From: Actinoplanes sp. DH11
Lineage (GTDB): Bacteria > Actinomycetota > Actinomycetes > Mycobacteriales > Micromonosporaceae
Assembly (NCBI RefSeq): GCF_020873875.1
Contig: NZ_JAHWGU010000001.1
Coordinates: forward strand, 310,001 to 374,000
Length of the DNA stretch: 64,000 bases
Reading direction: 5' to 3'
Part shown: one piece after another, positions 24,761 to 33,032 of the stretch
How positions within the stretch are numbered: the first letter of the stretch is position 1
Layout of the letters: every line of letters starts with the position of its first letter
Translations under genes and position numbers: made by a program
Notes under the pieces: model-generated
Database searches by the model: none
The model's input: only the letters and a program-made list of their open reading frames with translations
Told to the model about the DNA's origin: nothing

Positions 24761-25252
24761 ATGGCTCTCGGAAATCGATACAAGTCCGCACCGGGTGCGG
24801 GTACGGTCGCCGCGCTGATACTCGTCCTCGTCTTCGGCAGCCCCTGGTACAGCGACTGGTCGGTGGACAACACCAACCCGGGTACGGCCGGCGGCTGGTG
24901 GCTCCAACTGCTGGCCTGGCCGCACTGGAGTTTCGACACCGACGACTCGTTGCGTGACGTGATCGTCGGCGACCTGAAGGCGATCCTCGTCGTCCTGCTG
25001 ACGGCGCTCTTCCTCTACCTGCTGCCCGGTTCCCAGCTGGCCCGGGCCCGCGGCACGATCAGCCAGTTCTTCGCCGGCTGGGCCGCGTACATCTTCGCGG
25101 GCGGTTTCGCGGCGCTGCTCGCCACGCTGTTCCTCACCAACCCGTCGTTGCTGGGCGCGTTCCGGGCGGCCGGTTCGGGCGCCTCCTACGGCCTCTTCGT
25201 CGGCTGGATCGTCGGCTTCGCCTCGCTCGGCGGCCGGCGCGGCACCCGCTGA
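24761..25252 (+). CDS. Three- or four-TM membrane protein
   Basis: 163 residues. A first TM helix (about 14-28) is followed by an extracellular Trp-rich loop (WYSDWSVDNTNPGTAGGWW) and TM helices at about 68-88, 101-123 and 135-155. I do not recognise the family. The ATG is immediately preceded by a strong hairpin. The 3' end, including the stop codon, is duplicated in tandem downstream. Confidence 0.7.
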   Translation: MALGNRYKSAPGAGTVAALILVLVFGSPWYSDWSVDNTNPGTAGGWWLQLLAWPHWSFDTDDSLRDVIVGDLKAILVVLLTALFLYLLPGSQLARARGTISQFFAGWAAYIFAGGFAALLATLFLTNPSLLGAFRAAGSGASYGLFVGWIVGFASLGGRRGTR

Positions 25253-25370
25253 CCCGTTCCGGCGCGGCACCCGCTGACCCGCCCCGGCGCGGCACCCGCT
25301 GACCCGCCCCGGCGCGGCACCCGCTGACCCGCCCCGGCGCGGCACTGGCTGACCCGCTCGGCGCGGCGTC
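25234..25370 (+). repeat. 25-bp tandem repeat spanning the stop codon
   Basis: Five copies of a unit close to CCGGCGCGGCACCCGCTGAC plus 5 bp, and a decayed sixth. The first copy is the last codons and TGA of the membrane protein gene, so each further copy repeats the stop. Copies 2-4 are identical. Confidence 0.9.
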
Positions 25371-25502
25371 CGCTTACCCCGATCCCGGCCGGCTCCGGCG
25401 TGTGCCCGAGCCGGCCGGATGCCGGGTGGAAAATTGTTCATTTGTGCCGTTCGGACGTTCGGCCGTTTCTTCAAGGGCGCACTCTCGGTAACATCTGCGC
25501 CC

Positions 25503-27413
25503 ATGCCGGAACGCGACCCACAAGCGGGACCCAGCGCGAAGCTGCTCCGTGGCCTCCTCTGGGGCGGGATGGTGCTCGCCCCGCTCGCGGCCGCCGTCGT
25601 GCTGATCGGCGGAGGCTCCACATCGGTGCGTCTCGCGATCCTGCTGATCGCCGTCAGTGTGGTGCTGGTCGGCGCGTCAGTGCTGATCCGCGTCGATCCC
25701 GTACTGGCCAGGATGGACGTCGAGGACCGCGTCGCCGAGGAGGTCGGCAGGCTGCGCGAGCAGTTGCGCGCCGAGTTCGCCACCGCTGCGGCCGCACCCG
25801 CCGTCGCCGGCCCGGCACACCCGGCGCAGGCGGTGGGAGCGCCCGGCGGCGGGCCCGAAAACGGTTACTCTCCGCAGTCGGAATATGACGGGTTTGAAGC
25901 TCCGGCCTACGGCAACCCGCAGGTTTACGGCGCCTCCTATGACGACCCGCAGTCCTATGACGGCCACCCCTATGACGGGCAGGACTACGACGGCGGATAC
26001 GAGCAGGGGCCGGGCTACGACGACGGGCCGGGCTACGAGGAGGGTTACGAGCAGGGGGAGTACGGCAACCGCCCGGCACCGCCCGGCCGTGCCTCCGCCG
26101 TGCCCGCCGGTGCGGCACCGGTCCCCGCCGGTTCGGCCTCGGTGGTCCGTTCCGCCGCGGTGCCCGCCGGTCCGCCCCCGATGGCCGACGCCGGGCCGGG
26201 CCCGATGAGCAACACCGCGCCGGGGCCGATGAGTGGCGGCCGGGGCGGTCACATGGGCGGCGCGGGTTCGGCGGGCCCGATGAGCGGTGCGGGCCCGAAC
26301 GCCTCCGGCCCGATCACGTCCGGCCCGATCACGTCCGGCCCGATCACGTCCGGCCCGATCACGTCCGGTCCCATCACGTCCGGTCCCATCACGTCCGGAG
26401 CCGTACCCATCGGTGGGATGCCGCCCGGTGGGATGCCGCCCGGCCCGGTGCCACGTCCGCGCGCTGCTGCGGCAGTCCCGCCGCCCGGCCCCCGTGCCGC
26501 CGCCGCAGTGCCGTCCGGCCCGCCGTCGGGCCCGCCGCCTGGACGCCAGTCCGGCCCGGCTCCCGGACGCCAGTCCGGCCCGCCGGGGCATCAGGCCGGC
26601 GCCCAGCCCGGCCGACCACGCGCGGCAGCCTCGGTCCCGTCCGGTTCGGCCCCTCTTCCGGCCGGCTCGGCCTCTCTTCCGGTCGGCTCGGCCTCTCTCC
26701 CGTCCGGTTCGGCCTCGGTCCCGGCCGGCTCTGCCTCCGTCCCGCCGCCCGGCCCGGGCGGCCCACCCAGGGCGGCAGCCGCGGTCCGGCCGGGCGGGCA
26801 GTACGGCCGCCCGGAAACCTCGAACGACGATTTCGAAGCCAACGGCGGCTACCCCGGCGCCAACCAGTACGACGCGCCCAACGGGTACGACGGCGCCAAC
26901 GGGTACGACGGTGCCGGCGAGTACGACCGTGCCGGCGGGTACGACGGTGCGAACGAGTACGACGGTGCCAACGGCCATGACCGTGCCACCGGGTACGACG
27001 CAGGCACCGGGTATGACGGATATGACGGTGGCACCGGGTACGACGACAGTGGATTCGTCGACGGCAACGGGTACGGCGGGACTGACGGGTACGGCGCGGC
27101 CGCGGGCTATGTGGAAGCCGGCGAATACGGTAATGGCCGCGAATATGCCGGTTCAGGGGAATACGGCACCGATCGTGAATACGCCCGATCGGGCGAATAC
27201 GGCGGCGGCGAATACACCGGTGGGACCGAATACGGCGACTACGACAACCCGGGTTACGACGAACAGGGCCATGGCGAACAGGGCTACGGCGACGACGGAT
27301 CCGAGCAGACCGGCCCCTACAAGGCCCGCCGCCACCGCCCCTCCGCGAACGACACGAACGTCGGTTCGCTCGACGACTTCGCCTCGTACGGCGGATATCG
27401 GGACGGCCGCTGA
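25503..27413 (+). CDS. Two-TM membrane protein with very long repeat-rich disordered tail
   Basis: 636 residues. Two N-terminal TM helices (about 18-40 and 45-63) lead into a short coiled coil, then more than 500 disordered residues in blocks: Tyr/Asp-rich (YDDPQSYDGHPYDGQDYDGG), Gly/Met/Pro-rich, six SGPIT repeats, several GSASVPA-type repeats, and a C-terminal field of NGYDGA-like repeats. ATG 25503 is chosen because the natural TM hairpin follows it and TAACAT lies 8 nt upstream; the open frame extends 28 codons further. Regularly spaced aromatic residues are a feature of condensate-forming proteins, but function is unknown. Confidence 0.7.
   Translation: MPERDPQAGPSAKLLRGLLWGGMVLAPLAAAVVLIGGGSTSVRLAILLIAVSVVLVGASVLIRVDPVLARMDVEDRVAEEVGRLREQLRAEFATAAAAPAVAGPAHPAQAVGAPGGGPENGYSPQSEYDGFEAPAYGNPQVYGASYDDPQSYDGHPYDGQDYDGGYEQGPGYDDGPGYEEGYEQGEYGNRPAPPGRASAVPAGAAPVPAGSASVVRSAAVPAGPPPMADAGPGPMSNTAPGPMSGGRGGHMGGAGSAGPMSGAGPNASGPITSGPITSGPITSGPITSGPITSGPITSGAVPIGGMPPGGMPPGPVPRPRAAAAVPPPGPRAAAAVPSGPPSGPPPGRQSGPAPGRQSGPPGHQAGAQPGRPRAAASVPSGSAPLPAGSASLPVGSASLPSGSASVPAGSASVPPPGPGGPPRAAAAVRPGGQYGRPETSNDDFEANGGYPGANQYDAPNGYDGANGYDGAGEYDRAGGYDGANEYDGANGHDRATGYDAGTGYDGYDGGTGYDDSGFVDGNGYGGTDGYGAAAGYVEAGEYGNGREYAGSGEYGTDREYARSGEYGGGEYTGGTEYGDYDNPGYDEQGHGEQGYGDDGSEQTGPYKARRHRPSANDTNVGSLDDFASYGGYRDGR
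26307..26396 (+). repeat. 15-bp in-frame tandem repeat, six copies
   Basis: Six units close to GGCCCGATCACGTCC encode repeated G-P-I-T-S inside the disordered protein. The first four are identical at the DNA level, suggesting recent slippage-type expansion. Confidence 0.9.
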
Positions 27414-27425
27414 GGCCCGGGGCCG

Positions 27426-28601
27426 CTATTTGTCGATGTCGCCGACCACGAAGAACATCGAGCCCAGGATGGCGATCAGGTCGGGCACCAGGCAGCCGGG
27501 GATGAGCGTGGCGAGTGCCTGCACGTTCGCGTACGACGCGGTGCGCAGCTTGAGCCGCCACGGGGTCTTCTCGCCGCGGGAGACCAGGTAGTACCCGTTG
27601 ACGCCGAGCGGGTTCTCGGTCCACGCGTACGTGTGCCCCTCCGGCGCCTTGACCACCTTGGGCAGTCGCACGTTGACCGGCCCGCCGATCCGCTCGACCC
27701 GGTCCAGGCACTGTTCGACCAGGTCGAGCGAGACGTAGACCTGTTCCAGCAGCACCTCGAAGCGGGAGTGGCAGTCACCGGCCTGCCGGGTCACCACGGG
27801 CACGTCGAGCTGGTCGTAGAAGAGGTACGGCTCGTCGCGGCGCAGGTCGAAGTCGAGGCCGCTGGCCCGTGCCACCGGCCCGGACGCACCGTAGGCGGCG
27901 GCGTCGGCGGCGGAGAGGACGCCGATCCCGACTGTGCGGGCCATGAAGATGTCGTTCCTGCGGATCAGGTTGTCCAGGTCCGGCATCCGGCGGCGGACGG
28001 CGGCGACCGCCTGCCGTACCCGGGTGGTCCAGCCCGCCGGAATCTCCTCCTTGAGGCCGCCGACCCGGTTGAACATGTAGTGGATGCGGCCGCCGGAAAC
28101 CTCCTCCATGACCGCCTGGAGCGTCTCCCGTTCCCGGAAGGCGTAGAACATCGGCGTGATCGCGCCGATCTCCAGGGGGTAGGAGCCGAGGAACATCAGG
28201 TGGTTGAGCACCCGGTTCAGTTCGGCGAGCGCCATCCGCAGCCAGACCGCGCGTTCCGGCACCTCGATGCCCATCAGCCGTTCCACGGCGAGGACCACAC
28301 CGAGTTCGTTGGAGAACGCGGAAAGCCAGTCGTGCCGGTTCGCCAGCATGATGATCTGGCGGTAGTCGCGCACCTCGAACAATTTCTCGGCGCCCCGGTG
28401 CATGTAGCCGACGATCGGTTCGCACTCGACGACCCGTTCGCCGTCCAGTTTGAGCTTGAGCCGCAACACACCGTGGGTGGACGGGTGTTGTGGCCCGATG
28501 TTCAGGACCATGTCGGCGGTGTCCAGGCCGGCGCCGGTCCCGACCGTCATCTCGCGGATCGCACGGCCGTCGGCGGGCGGGGTGGTCGGGTTGGCGGTCA
28601 C
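27426..28601 (-). CDS. nuoD: Orphan NADH-quinone oxidoreductase subunit D-like protein
   Basis: 391 residues of the NuoD/NDUFS2 family (49-kDa subunit of complex I, related to the large subunit of NiFe hydrogenases). GPQHPSTHG (36-44), HRGAEK (68-73), the [10 protein letters not shown] and GDCHSRFEV segments and the C-terminal DLIAILGS are present. Trp92 replaces the tyrosine of the usual DYxS quinone-site motif. No other nuo genes are nearby. GTG 28601 overlaps the stop of a MidA-type methyltransferase, whose mitochondrial relative methylates the NDUFS2 arginine equivalent to Arg69 here. It may be a NuoD2-type paralogue. Confidence 0.9.
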   Translation of the reverse strand: MTANPTTPPADGRAIREMTVGTGAGLDTADMVLNIGPQHPSTHGVLRLKLKLDGERVVECEPIVGYMHRGAEKLFEVRDYRQIIMLANRHDWLSAFSNELGVVLAVERLMGIEVPERAVWLRMALAELNRVLNHLMFLGSYPLEIGAITPMFYAFRERETLQAVMEEVSGGRIHYMFNRVGGLKEEIPAGWTTRVRQAVAAVRRRMPDLDNLIRRNDIFMARTVGIGVLSAADAAAYGASGPVARASGLDFDLRRDEPYLFYDQLDVPVVTRQAGDCHSRFEVLLEQVYVSLDLVEQCLDRVERIGGPVNVRLPKVVKAPEGHTYAWTENPLGVNGYYLVSRGEKTPWRLKLRTASYANVQALATLIPGCLVPDLIAILGSMFFVVGDIDK

Positions 28602-29578
28602 GGCAGCATCGTCCCACGAACGTCCACGCCGATCTCGTGCCACAGCCACCAGTGCGCGCCGAGGCCGGTGGGGTCGATCAGTTCGGCGGCGGACCCGGCG
28701 GCGGAGAGCGCGCGGACGTAGCCCGCCGGGTCGGTGCGTGCCAGGGACAGCGGTGGCCGGGCGCCGTCGACTCCGAGCGCTTTCAGCGCCTCGCGCTGGC
28801 GGATCATGGTGTACGGGTGACCCGCCGCGACCGCCACCGCATCCATGGCGACGTGTGCCGTGACATCGCATCGGCCGTCCGGGACGGGTGGCACCTGCCG
28901 GCCCTCCCGGTAGCCGGTGAGGGTGCCGAGGACCGGCCGGTCGGCGCGGTGGTGCCCGTAGTCGACGCAGAGCGCCGCACCGCGCCGGACCGCGGCGACC
29001 GCGTCCGCCCAGGCGGTGTCCCGGGGCCAGCCGATCTCGATCCGGCCGGGGCCGGGCCACCAGCGGCTCAGCCAGAACACGTCGGCCGCGTCCGCCGGCC
29101 CGCCCAGCGTCTCGGCGCCGGTGCGCCGGTCGACCAGGACCTTGCGGTACCTGCCGTGCTCGTCGGTCTCGACGACGTCGAGCGGCACGTTGTCCAGCCA
29201 TTCGGTGGCGATCAGGAGCCCGGTCACGGTGTCCGGGACGTCGCGGCGCCAGACGATCCGCGGGTCGAGGCCGGGTGGCCGGGGTGCCAGTTCGACGGCG
29301 GTGGGGCGTACCCGGCCGGTCAGCCCGGCGGGCAGCATCGCGAGCAGCGTGGTGAGCAGTTCGCCGCGCCCGGCACCGACGTCCACCAGGTCGAACGTGG
29401 CCGGTCGGCCCAGCGCGGCGTCGAGCCGCCCGACGATGCCGAGCAGGGCCCCGGCGAAGAGCGGTGAGGCGTGCACGCTTGTCCGGAAGTGCCCGGCCGG
29501 CCCGTCGTGGTCGCGGACGAAGAACCCCGTACTGCTGTAGAGGGCCGCCCGCATGGCCGTCCGCCACCCGATACCCAT
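28598..29578 (-). CDS. MidA/NDUFAF7-like SAM-dependent methyltransferase
   Basis: 326 residues matching the COG1565 family: SAM-binding [11 protein letters not shown] near residue 75, [11 protein letters not shown], and ALCVDYGHH. In mitochondria NDUFAF7/MidA dimethylates an arginine of NDUFS2 during complex I assembly. Here the gene runs directly into a NuoD gene (GTGA overlap), so NuoD is the obvious candidate substrate. ATG 29578 is preceded by TAGGGT with a 6-nt gap, indicating leaderless translation; a second ATG lies 8 codons later. Confidence 0.85.
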   Translation of the reverse strand: MGIGWRTAMRAALYSSTGFFVRDHDGPAGHFRTSVHASPLFAGALLGIVGRLDAALGRPATFDLVDVGAGRGELLTTLLAMLPAGLTGRVRPTAVELAPRPPGLDPRIVWRRDVPDTVTGLLIATEWLDNVPLDVVETDEHGRYRKVLVDRRTGAETLGGPADAADVFWLSRWWPGPGRIEIGWPRDTAWADAVAAVRRGAALCVDYGHHRADRPVLGTLTGYREGRQVPPVPDGRCDVTAHVAMDAVAVAAGHPYTMIRQREALKALGVDGARPPLSLARTDPAGYVRALSAAGSAAELIDPTGLGAHWWLWHEIGVDVRGTMLP

Positions 29579-29584
29579 CCCGCC

Positions 29585-29590
29585 ACCCTA
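29585..29590 (-). promoter_or_regulatory. -10 element (TAGGGT) for the methyltransferase-nuoD operon
   Basis: Minus-strand TANNNT box 6 nt before ATG 29578; leaderless start. Confidence 0.6.
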
Positions 29591-29748
29591 GGCCCGCCCG
29601 GGTCGGGTCGCCGGATGCGGCCCGGTGAGGGCCGGACGGGTGGCCCGGCGGGGCGGGTGCGGTTTGCCACAGGTGGTTGTCACCGCCGTATCAATTCGGC
29701 GCATACTGACGCTCGACCGGTACCCCGACTCGAGGACTGGATCTGCGA

Positions 29749-30606
29749 ATGAACGCTTTGACCGTCGGCGTCATCGGCGCCGGCCGGGTGGGCGCCGTGC
29801 TCGGTGCGGCCCTGCTGTCGGCCGGGCACCGGGTGGTCGCCGCCGCGGCGGTCTCCGCCGCCTCCCGGGAGCGCGCCGCCCGCCTGTTGCCGGACGCCGC
29901 GATCCTGCCCGCCGACGAGGTCGCGCGGGCCGCCCCCGACCTGCTGCTGCTCGCCGTGCCGGACGACGCCCTGGCCGGGGTGGTCGCGGGCCTGGACCGT
30001 ACCGGTGCGCTGCGCCGCGGCCAGGTGGTCGCACACACCTCGGGCGCTTACGGACTCGCCGTTCTGGGCGATGTGAACGGCATGGCCCTGCACCCCGCGA
30101 TGACCTTCACCGGCGCGGACTCCGACCTGGACCGGCTGCCCGGCATCGCCTGGGGCGTGACCACGCGCGACCGGGCCTTCGCGACGCGCCTGGTGGCCGA
30201 CCTCGGCGGCGTGCCGGAGTGGGTGGCCGAGGACTCCCGGCCGCTCTACCACGCGGCCCTGGCGCACGGCGCCAACCACCTGGTCACCCTGGTCAACGAG
30301 GCCGCCGACCTGCTGCGCGCGGCAGGTGTGGGCCGGCCCGGCCGGGTGCTGGAGCCGCTGCTGACCGCGGCCCTCGACAACGCCCTGCGGATGGGTGACG
30401 CCGCCCTGACCGGACCGGTCTCACGTGGTGACGCCGGCACGGTCGCCAAGCACCTGGACCGGATGCCCGCGGACGCCGTCCCGGCCTACCTGGCGATGGC
30501 CCGGCGGACCGCGGACCGCGCGATCGCCTCCGGGCGGCTGCGCCCGCACGACGCGGCGGCCCTGCTGGGCGTGCTGTCCCGGACGAAGGTGGGAACCCAG
30601 GCATGA
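29749..30606 (+). CDS. Rossmann-fold DUF2520 protein, possible ketopantoate reductase
   Basis: 285 residues. The N-terminal [22 protein letters not shown] is a dinucleotide-binding Rossmann motif. The [24 protein letters not shown] segment and the all-helical C-terminal half with [24 protein letters not shown] are typical of the DUF2520 family. The gene overlaps panC (ATGA). Some DUF2520 proteins have been reported as an alternative ketopantoate reductase (PanG), which would complete pantoate supply here. This is inference from context; no panE or panB is in the window. Confidence 0.85.
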   Translation: MNALTVGVIGAGRVGAVLGAALLSAGHRVVAAAAVSAASRERAARLLPDAAILPADEVARAAPDLLLLAVPDDALAGVVAGLDRTGALRRGQVVAHTSGAYGLAVLGDVNGMALHPAMTFTGADSDLDRLPGIAWGVTTRDRAFATRLVADLGGVPEWVAEDSRPLYHAALAHGANHLVTLVNEAADLLRAAGVGRPGRVLEPLLTAALDNALRMGDAALTGPVSRGDAGTVAKHLDRMPADAVPAYLAMARRTADRAIASGRLRPHDAAALLGVLSRTKVGTQA

Positions 30607-31466
30607 CGGTCTTGGTACACACCCGCGCCGATCTCGCGGCCGAGCTCGACCGGGCGCCGGGGGAGATCGCGGTCGTGATGACGATGGGCGCGCTGCACGA
30701 GGGGCACCGGCAGCTGATGCGGGTGGCCCGGGAGCGGTCCGCGTTCGTGGTGGTGACGATCTTCGTGAATCCGCTGCAGTTCGGGCCGGGCGAGGACTTC
30801 GAGAAGTACCCGCGCACGCTCGACGACGACCTCGCGGCCTGCACGGCGGAGGGTGTCGCGGTGGTCTTCGCGCCGGGCCGGGACGACGTCTACCCCGGTG
30901 GAGCGCCGTCGGTCACGATGAACCCGGGCGGGCTCGGCGAGATCCTCGAGGGTGCGAGCCGGCCGGGCCACTTCTCCGGCATGCTGACCGTGGTCCAGAA
31001 GCTGCTGATGCTCACCCGGGCGGACGTCGCCTACTTCGGGGAGAAGGACTTCCAGCAGCTCGCCCTGATCCGCCGGATGGCCCGCGACCTGGAGTTGCCC
31101 GTCGAGATCCGGGGCGTCCCGACCGTACGCGAAAAGGACGGCCTGGCCCTCTCCAGCCGCAACCGCTATCTCTCGCCGGACCAGCGCCGGGCGGCTTTGG
31201 CGCTGTCGCGCGCCCTGCGCGAGGGCGCCGCGCAGGCGGACGCCGAGTCGGTCCTGGCCGTCGCTCACAAGATCTTGGCGGAGGAGCCGGGTGTACGGGT
31301 GGACTACCTCGCCCTGACCGGCCCGGACCTGGGGGACGCCCCGGCGGAGGGTGTGGCTCGCCTGCTGGTGGCCGCCAAGGTCGGCAGCACCCGGCTCATC
31401 GACAACGTCCCGGTCCAGCTCGCTCCGGGCCAGCTCGCTTCGGTACAGCCCAGGAAGGGTGCCTGA
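30603..31466 (+). CDS. panC: Pantothenate synthetase (pantoate-beta-alanine ligase)
   Basis: PanC joins pantoate and beta-alanine with ATP to give pantothenate. Motifs are [13 protein letters not shown] (HxGH-type nucleotide-binding site), [29 protein letters not shown] and the KMSKS-equivalent LSSRNRYLS. The length of 287 residues is normal. The start overlaps the upstream DUF2520 gene stop, and panD follows immediately, so substrates and enzymes of one pathway are co-transcribed. Confidence 0.96.
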   Translation: MTVLVHTRADLAAELDRAPGEIAVVMTMGALHEGHRQLMRVARERSAFVVVTIFVNPLQFGPGEDFEKYPRTLDDDLAACTAEGVAVVFAPGRDDVYPGGAPSVTMNPGGLGEILEGASRPGHFSGMLTVVQKLLMLTRADVAYFGEKDFQQLALIRRMARDLELPVEIRGVPTVREKDGLALSSRNRYLSPDQRRAALALSRALREGAAQADAESVLAVAHKILAEEPGVRVDYLALTGPDLGDAPAEGVARLLVAAKVGSTRLIDNVPVQLAPGQLASVQPRKGA

Positions 31467-31895
31467 ATGCTCCGCACCATGCTCAAGTCGAAGATCCACC
31501 GGGCCACCGTGACCCAGGCGGACCTGCACTACGTCGGGTCGGTCACGATCGACGAGGACCTGCTCGACGCGGCCGACCTGATTCCCGGCGAGCAGGTCGC
31601 GATCGTGGACGTGACGAACGGGGCGCGCCTCGAGACCTACGTGATCCCGGGTGAGCGCGGCACCGGCGTGATCGGCATCAACGGCGCCGCGGCGCACCTG
31701 GTGCACCCGGGTGACCTGGTCATCCTCATCTCCTACGGGCAGATGTCCGACGCCGAGGCCCGGGAGTACCAGCCGCGGATCGTGCACGTCGACGCGGCCA
31801 ACAAGATCATCGAGTTGGGCGCCGATCCGGCCGAGGCGGTCGCCGGGATGGCCGGCGACCCGGTGCGCGGCGACCTGACCCTGGCGCGCGGCTGA
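31467..31895 (+). CDS. panD: Aspartate 1-decarboxylase (pyruvoyl-dependent)
   Basis: PanD makes beta-alanine for PanC. The proenzyme cleaves itself between Gly24 and Ser25 in HYVGSV; Ser25 becomes the pyruvoyl cofactor. Other family marks are [16 protein letters not shown] at the N-terminus and [22 protein letters not shown]. The length of 142 residues is normal for actinobacteria. It begins directly after the panC stop. Confidence 0.96.
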   Translation: MLRTMLKSKIHRATVTQADLHYVGSVTIDEDLLDAADLIPGEQVAIVDVTNGARLETYVIPGERGTGVIGINGAAAHLVHPGDLVILISYGQMSDAEAREYQPRIVHVDAANKIIELGADPAEAVAGMAGDPVRGDLTLARG

Positions 31896-32043
31896 CCCCG
31901 GCGCCGCCGCTGCTGGGTCCGCTGGGGCTGCCGGGCCCGGAGTGCCTGGCGGCGTGAACTTTCCGGAACGCCGCCGTGGTCCGTACAGATCGTCATACGA
32001 TCGATAAATCGGACATCGGCGGCGGTCGGGGAGGCGGAGGTCA

Positions 32044-32970
32044 ATGCGGCACCGGCGGCGTACCCGGCGTAATCACGGGCTGGCCACGGTGAGCGCGATC
32101 GTGCTGCTCGCCGCGGGCTGCGGCGGCAGCAGCGCCGTCGACGGCGACCTCACCAACAACTGGGGTGCGATGGCCGTGGCGACAAGTTTCCGGCCGGTCG
32201 CCGAGACCTGCCACCTCGCCAACTTCGCCGCCACCGGTCCGCGCTCCACCTACGAGGAGGTGGACTGCGAGGTGCTGCACCGCACCGAGACCGTGTTCGT
32301 CGGGGAGTACACCGGCGCCGCCGCCGAGGCCGAGCAACCACCGGCCGGCGCGAGCACCGCCGGCAAGGCCGCCTACCGGACCTGCGACACCCGGACGAAC
32401 GAGTACGCGGGCGGCCCGTGGCGGCACGCGCGGCTCTGGATCGGCGTCACCAACCCGTCGCCGGCGGGCTGGGACGGCGGGGCCCGCTGGTTCCGCTGCG
32501 AACTCGTCGAACTCGACTCGATCGAGGACGACGGCGCCCTGGTGCAGCGGATCGGCAGCCTCCGCGGCGCCCTGGAGAACGAGTCGTCCGAGCTGATGCT
32601 GACCTGCTACGACATCGGGCGCGACGAGCGGGGCTCGATCACCACGATGCCGGCGGTCGACTGCGCCCAGAAGCACGAGGCCGAGTTCGTCGGGATCTGG
32701 GACGCGCCCGCCAAGGCCTCGTACCCCAAGGGGGATGCGACCTGGGAAGAGTTCCACGGCGGCTGCCGGATGCTGGTGGCCCGCTACGTCGGTGTGCCGG
32801 ACGACGCGGACCTGCGGTACCGCACCGGCGTGGTCTCGCTGCCCGGCAACACCGAGGTGTGGGCGCAGGGCGATCACGGCGTGCGCTGTTACCTCTGGCT
32901 GGAGGGCGCCGAACTGACCGGATCGCTCAAGGGCAAGGGGACGAAGGCCCTGCCCGTCCAGTACAAGTAA
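32044..32970 (+). CDS. Septum formation family lipoprotein
   Basis: 308 residues with an arginine-rich N-terminus, a hydrophobic stretch and a lipobox ending at Cys in LLAAGC, so it is probably a lipoprotein. The extracellular part contains two repeats of a domain with paired cysteines and the pattern DCxxxHxxE (VDCEVLHRTETVFVGEY; VDCAQKHEAEFVGIW), typical of the actinobacterial septum formation family. GGAGG lies close before ATG 32044. It is followed by nadB, with no obvious functional tie. Confidence 0.75.
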   Translation: MRHRRRTRRNHGLATVSAIVLLAAGCGGSSAVDGDLTNNWGAMAVATSFRPVAETCHLANFAATGPRSTYEEVDCEVLHRTETVFVGEYTGAAAEAEQPPAGASTAGKAAYRTCDTRTNEYAGGPWRHARLWIGVTNPSPAGWDGGARWFRCELVELDSIEDDGALVQRIGSLRGALENESSELMLTCYDIGRDERGSITTMPAVDCAQKHEAEFVGIWDAPAKASYPKGDATWEEFHGGCRMLVARYVGVPDDADLRYRTGVVSLPGNTEVWAQGDHGVRCYLWLEGAELTGSLKGKGTKALPVQYK

Positions 32971-33032
32971 TAGTGACCACTGCGGGTGCCCCCGCCGCGA
33001 CGGATCCGGACGGGCGGAGTGTACTGAAACAC

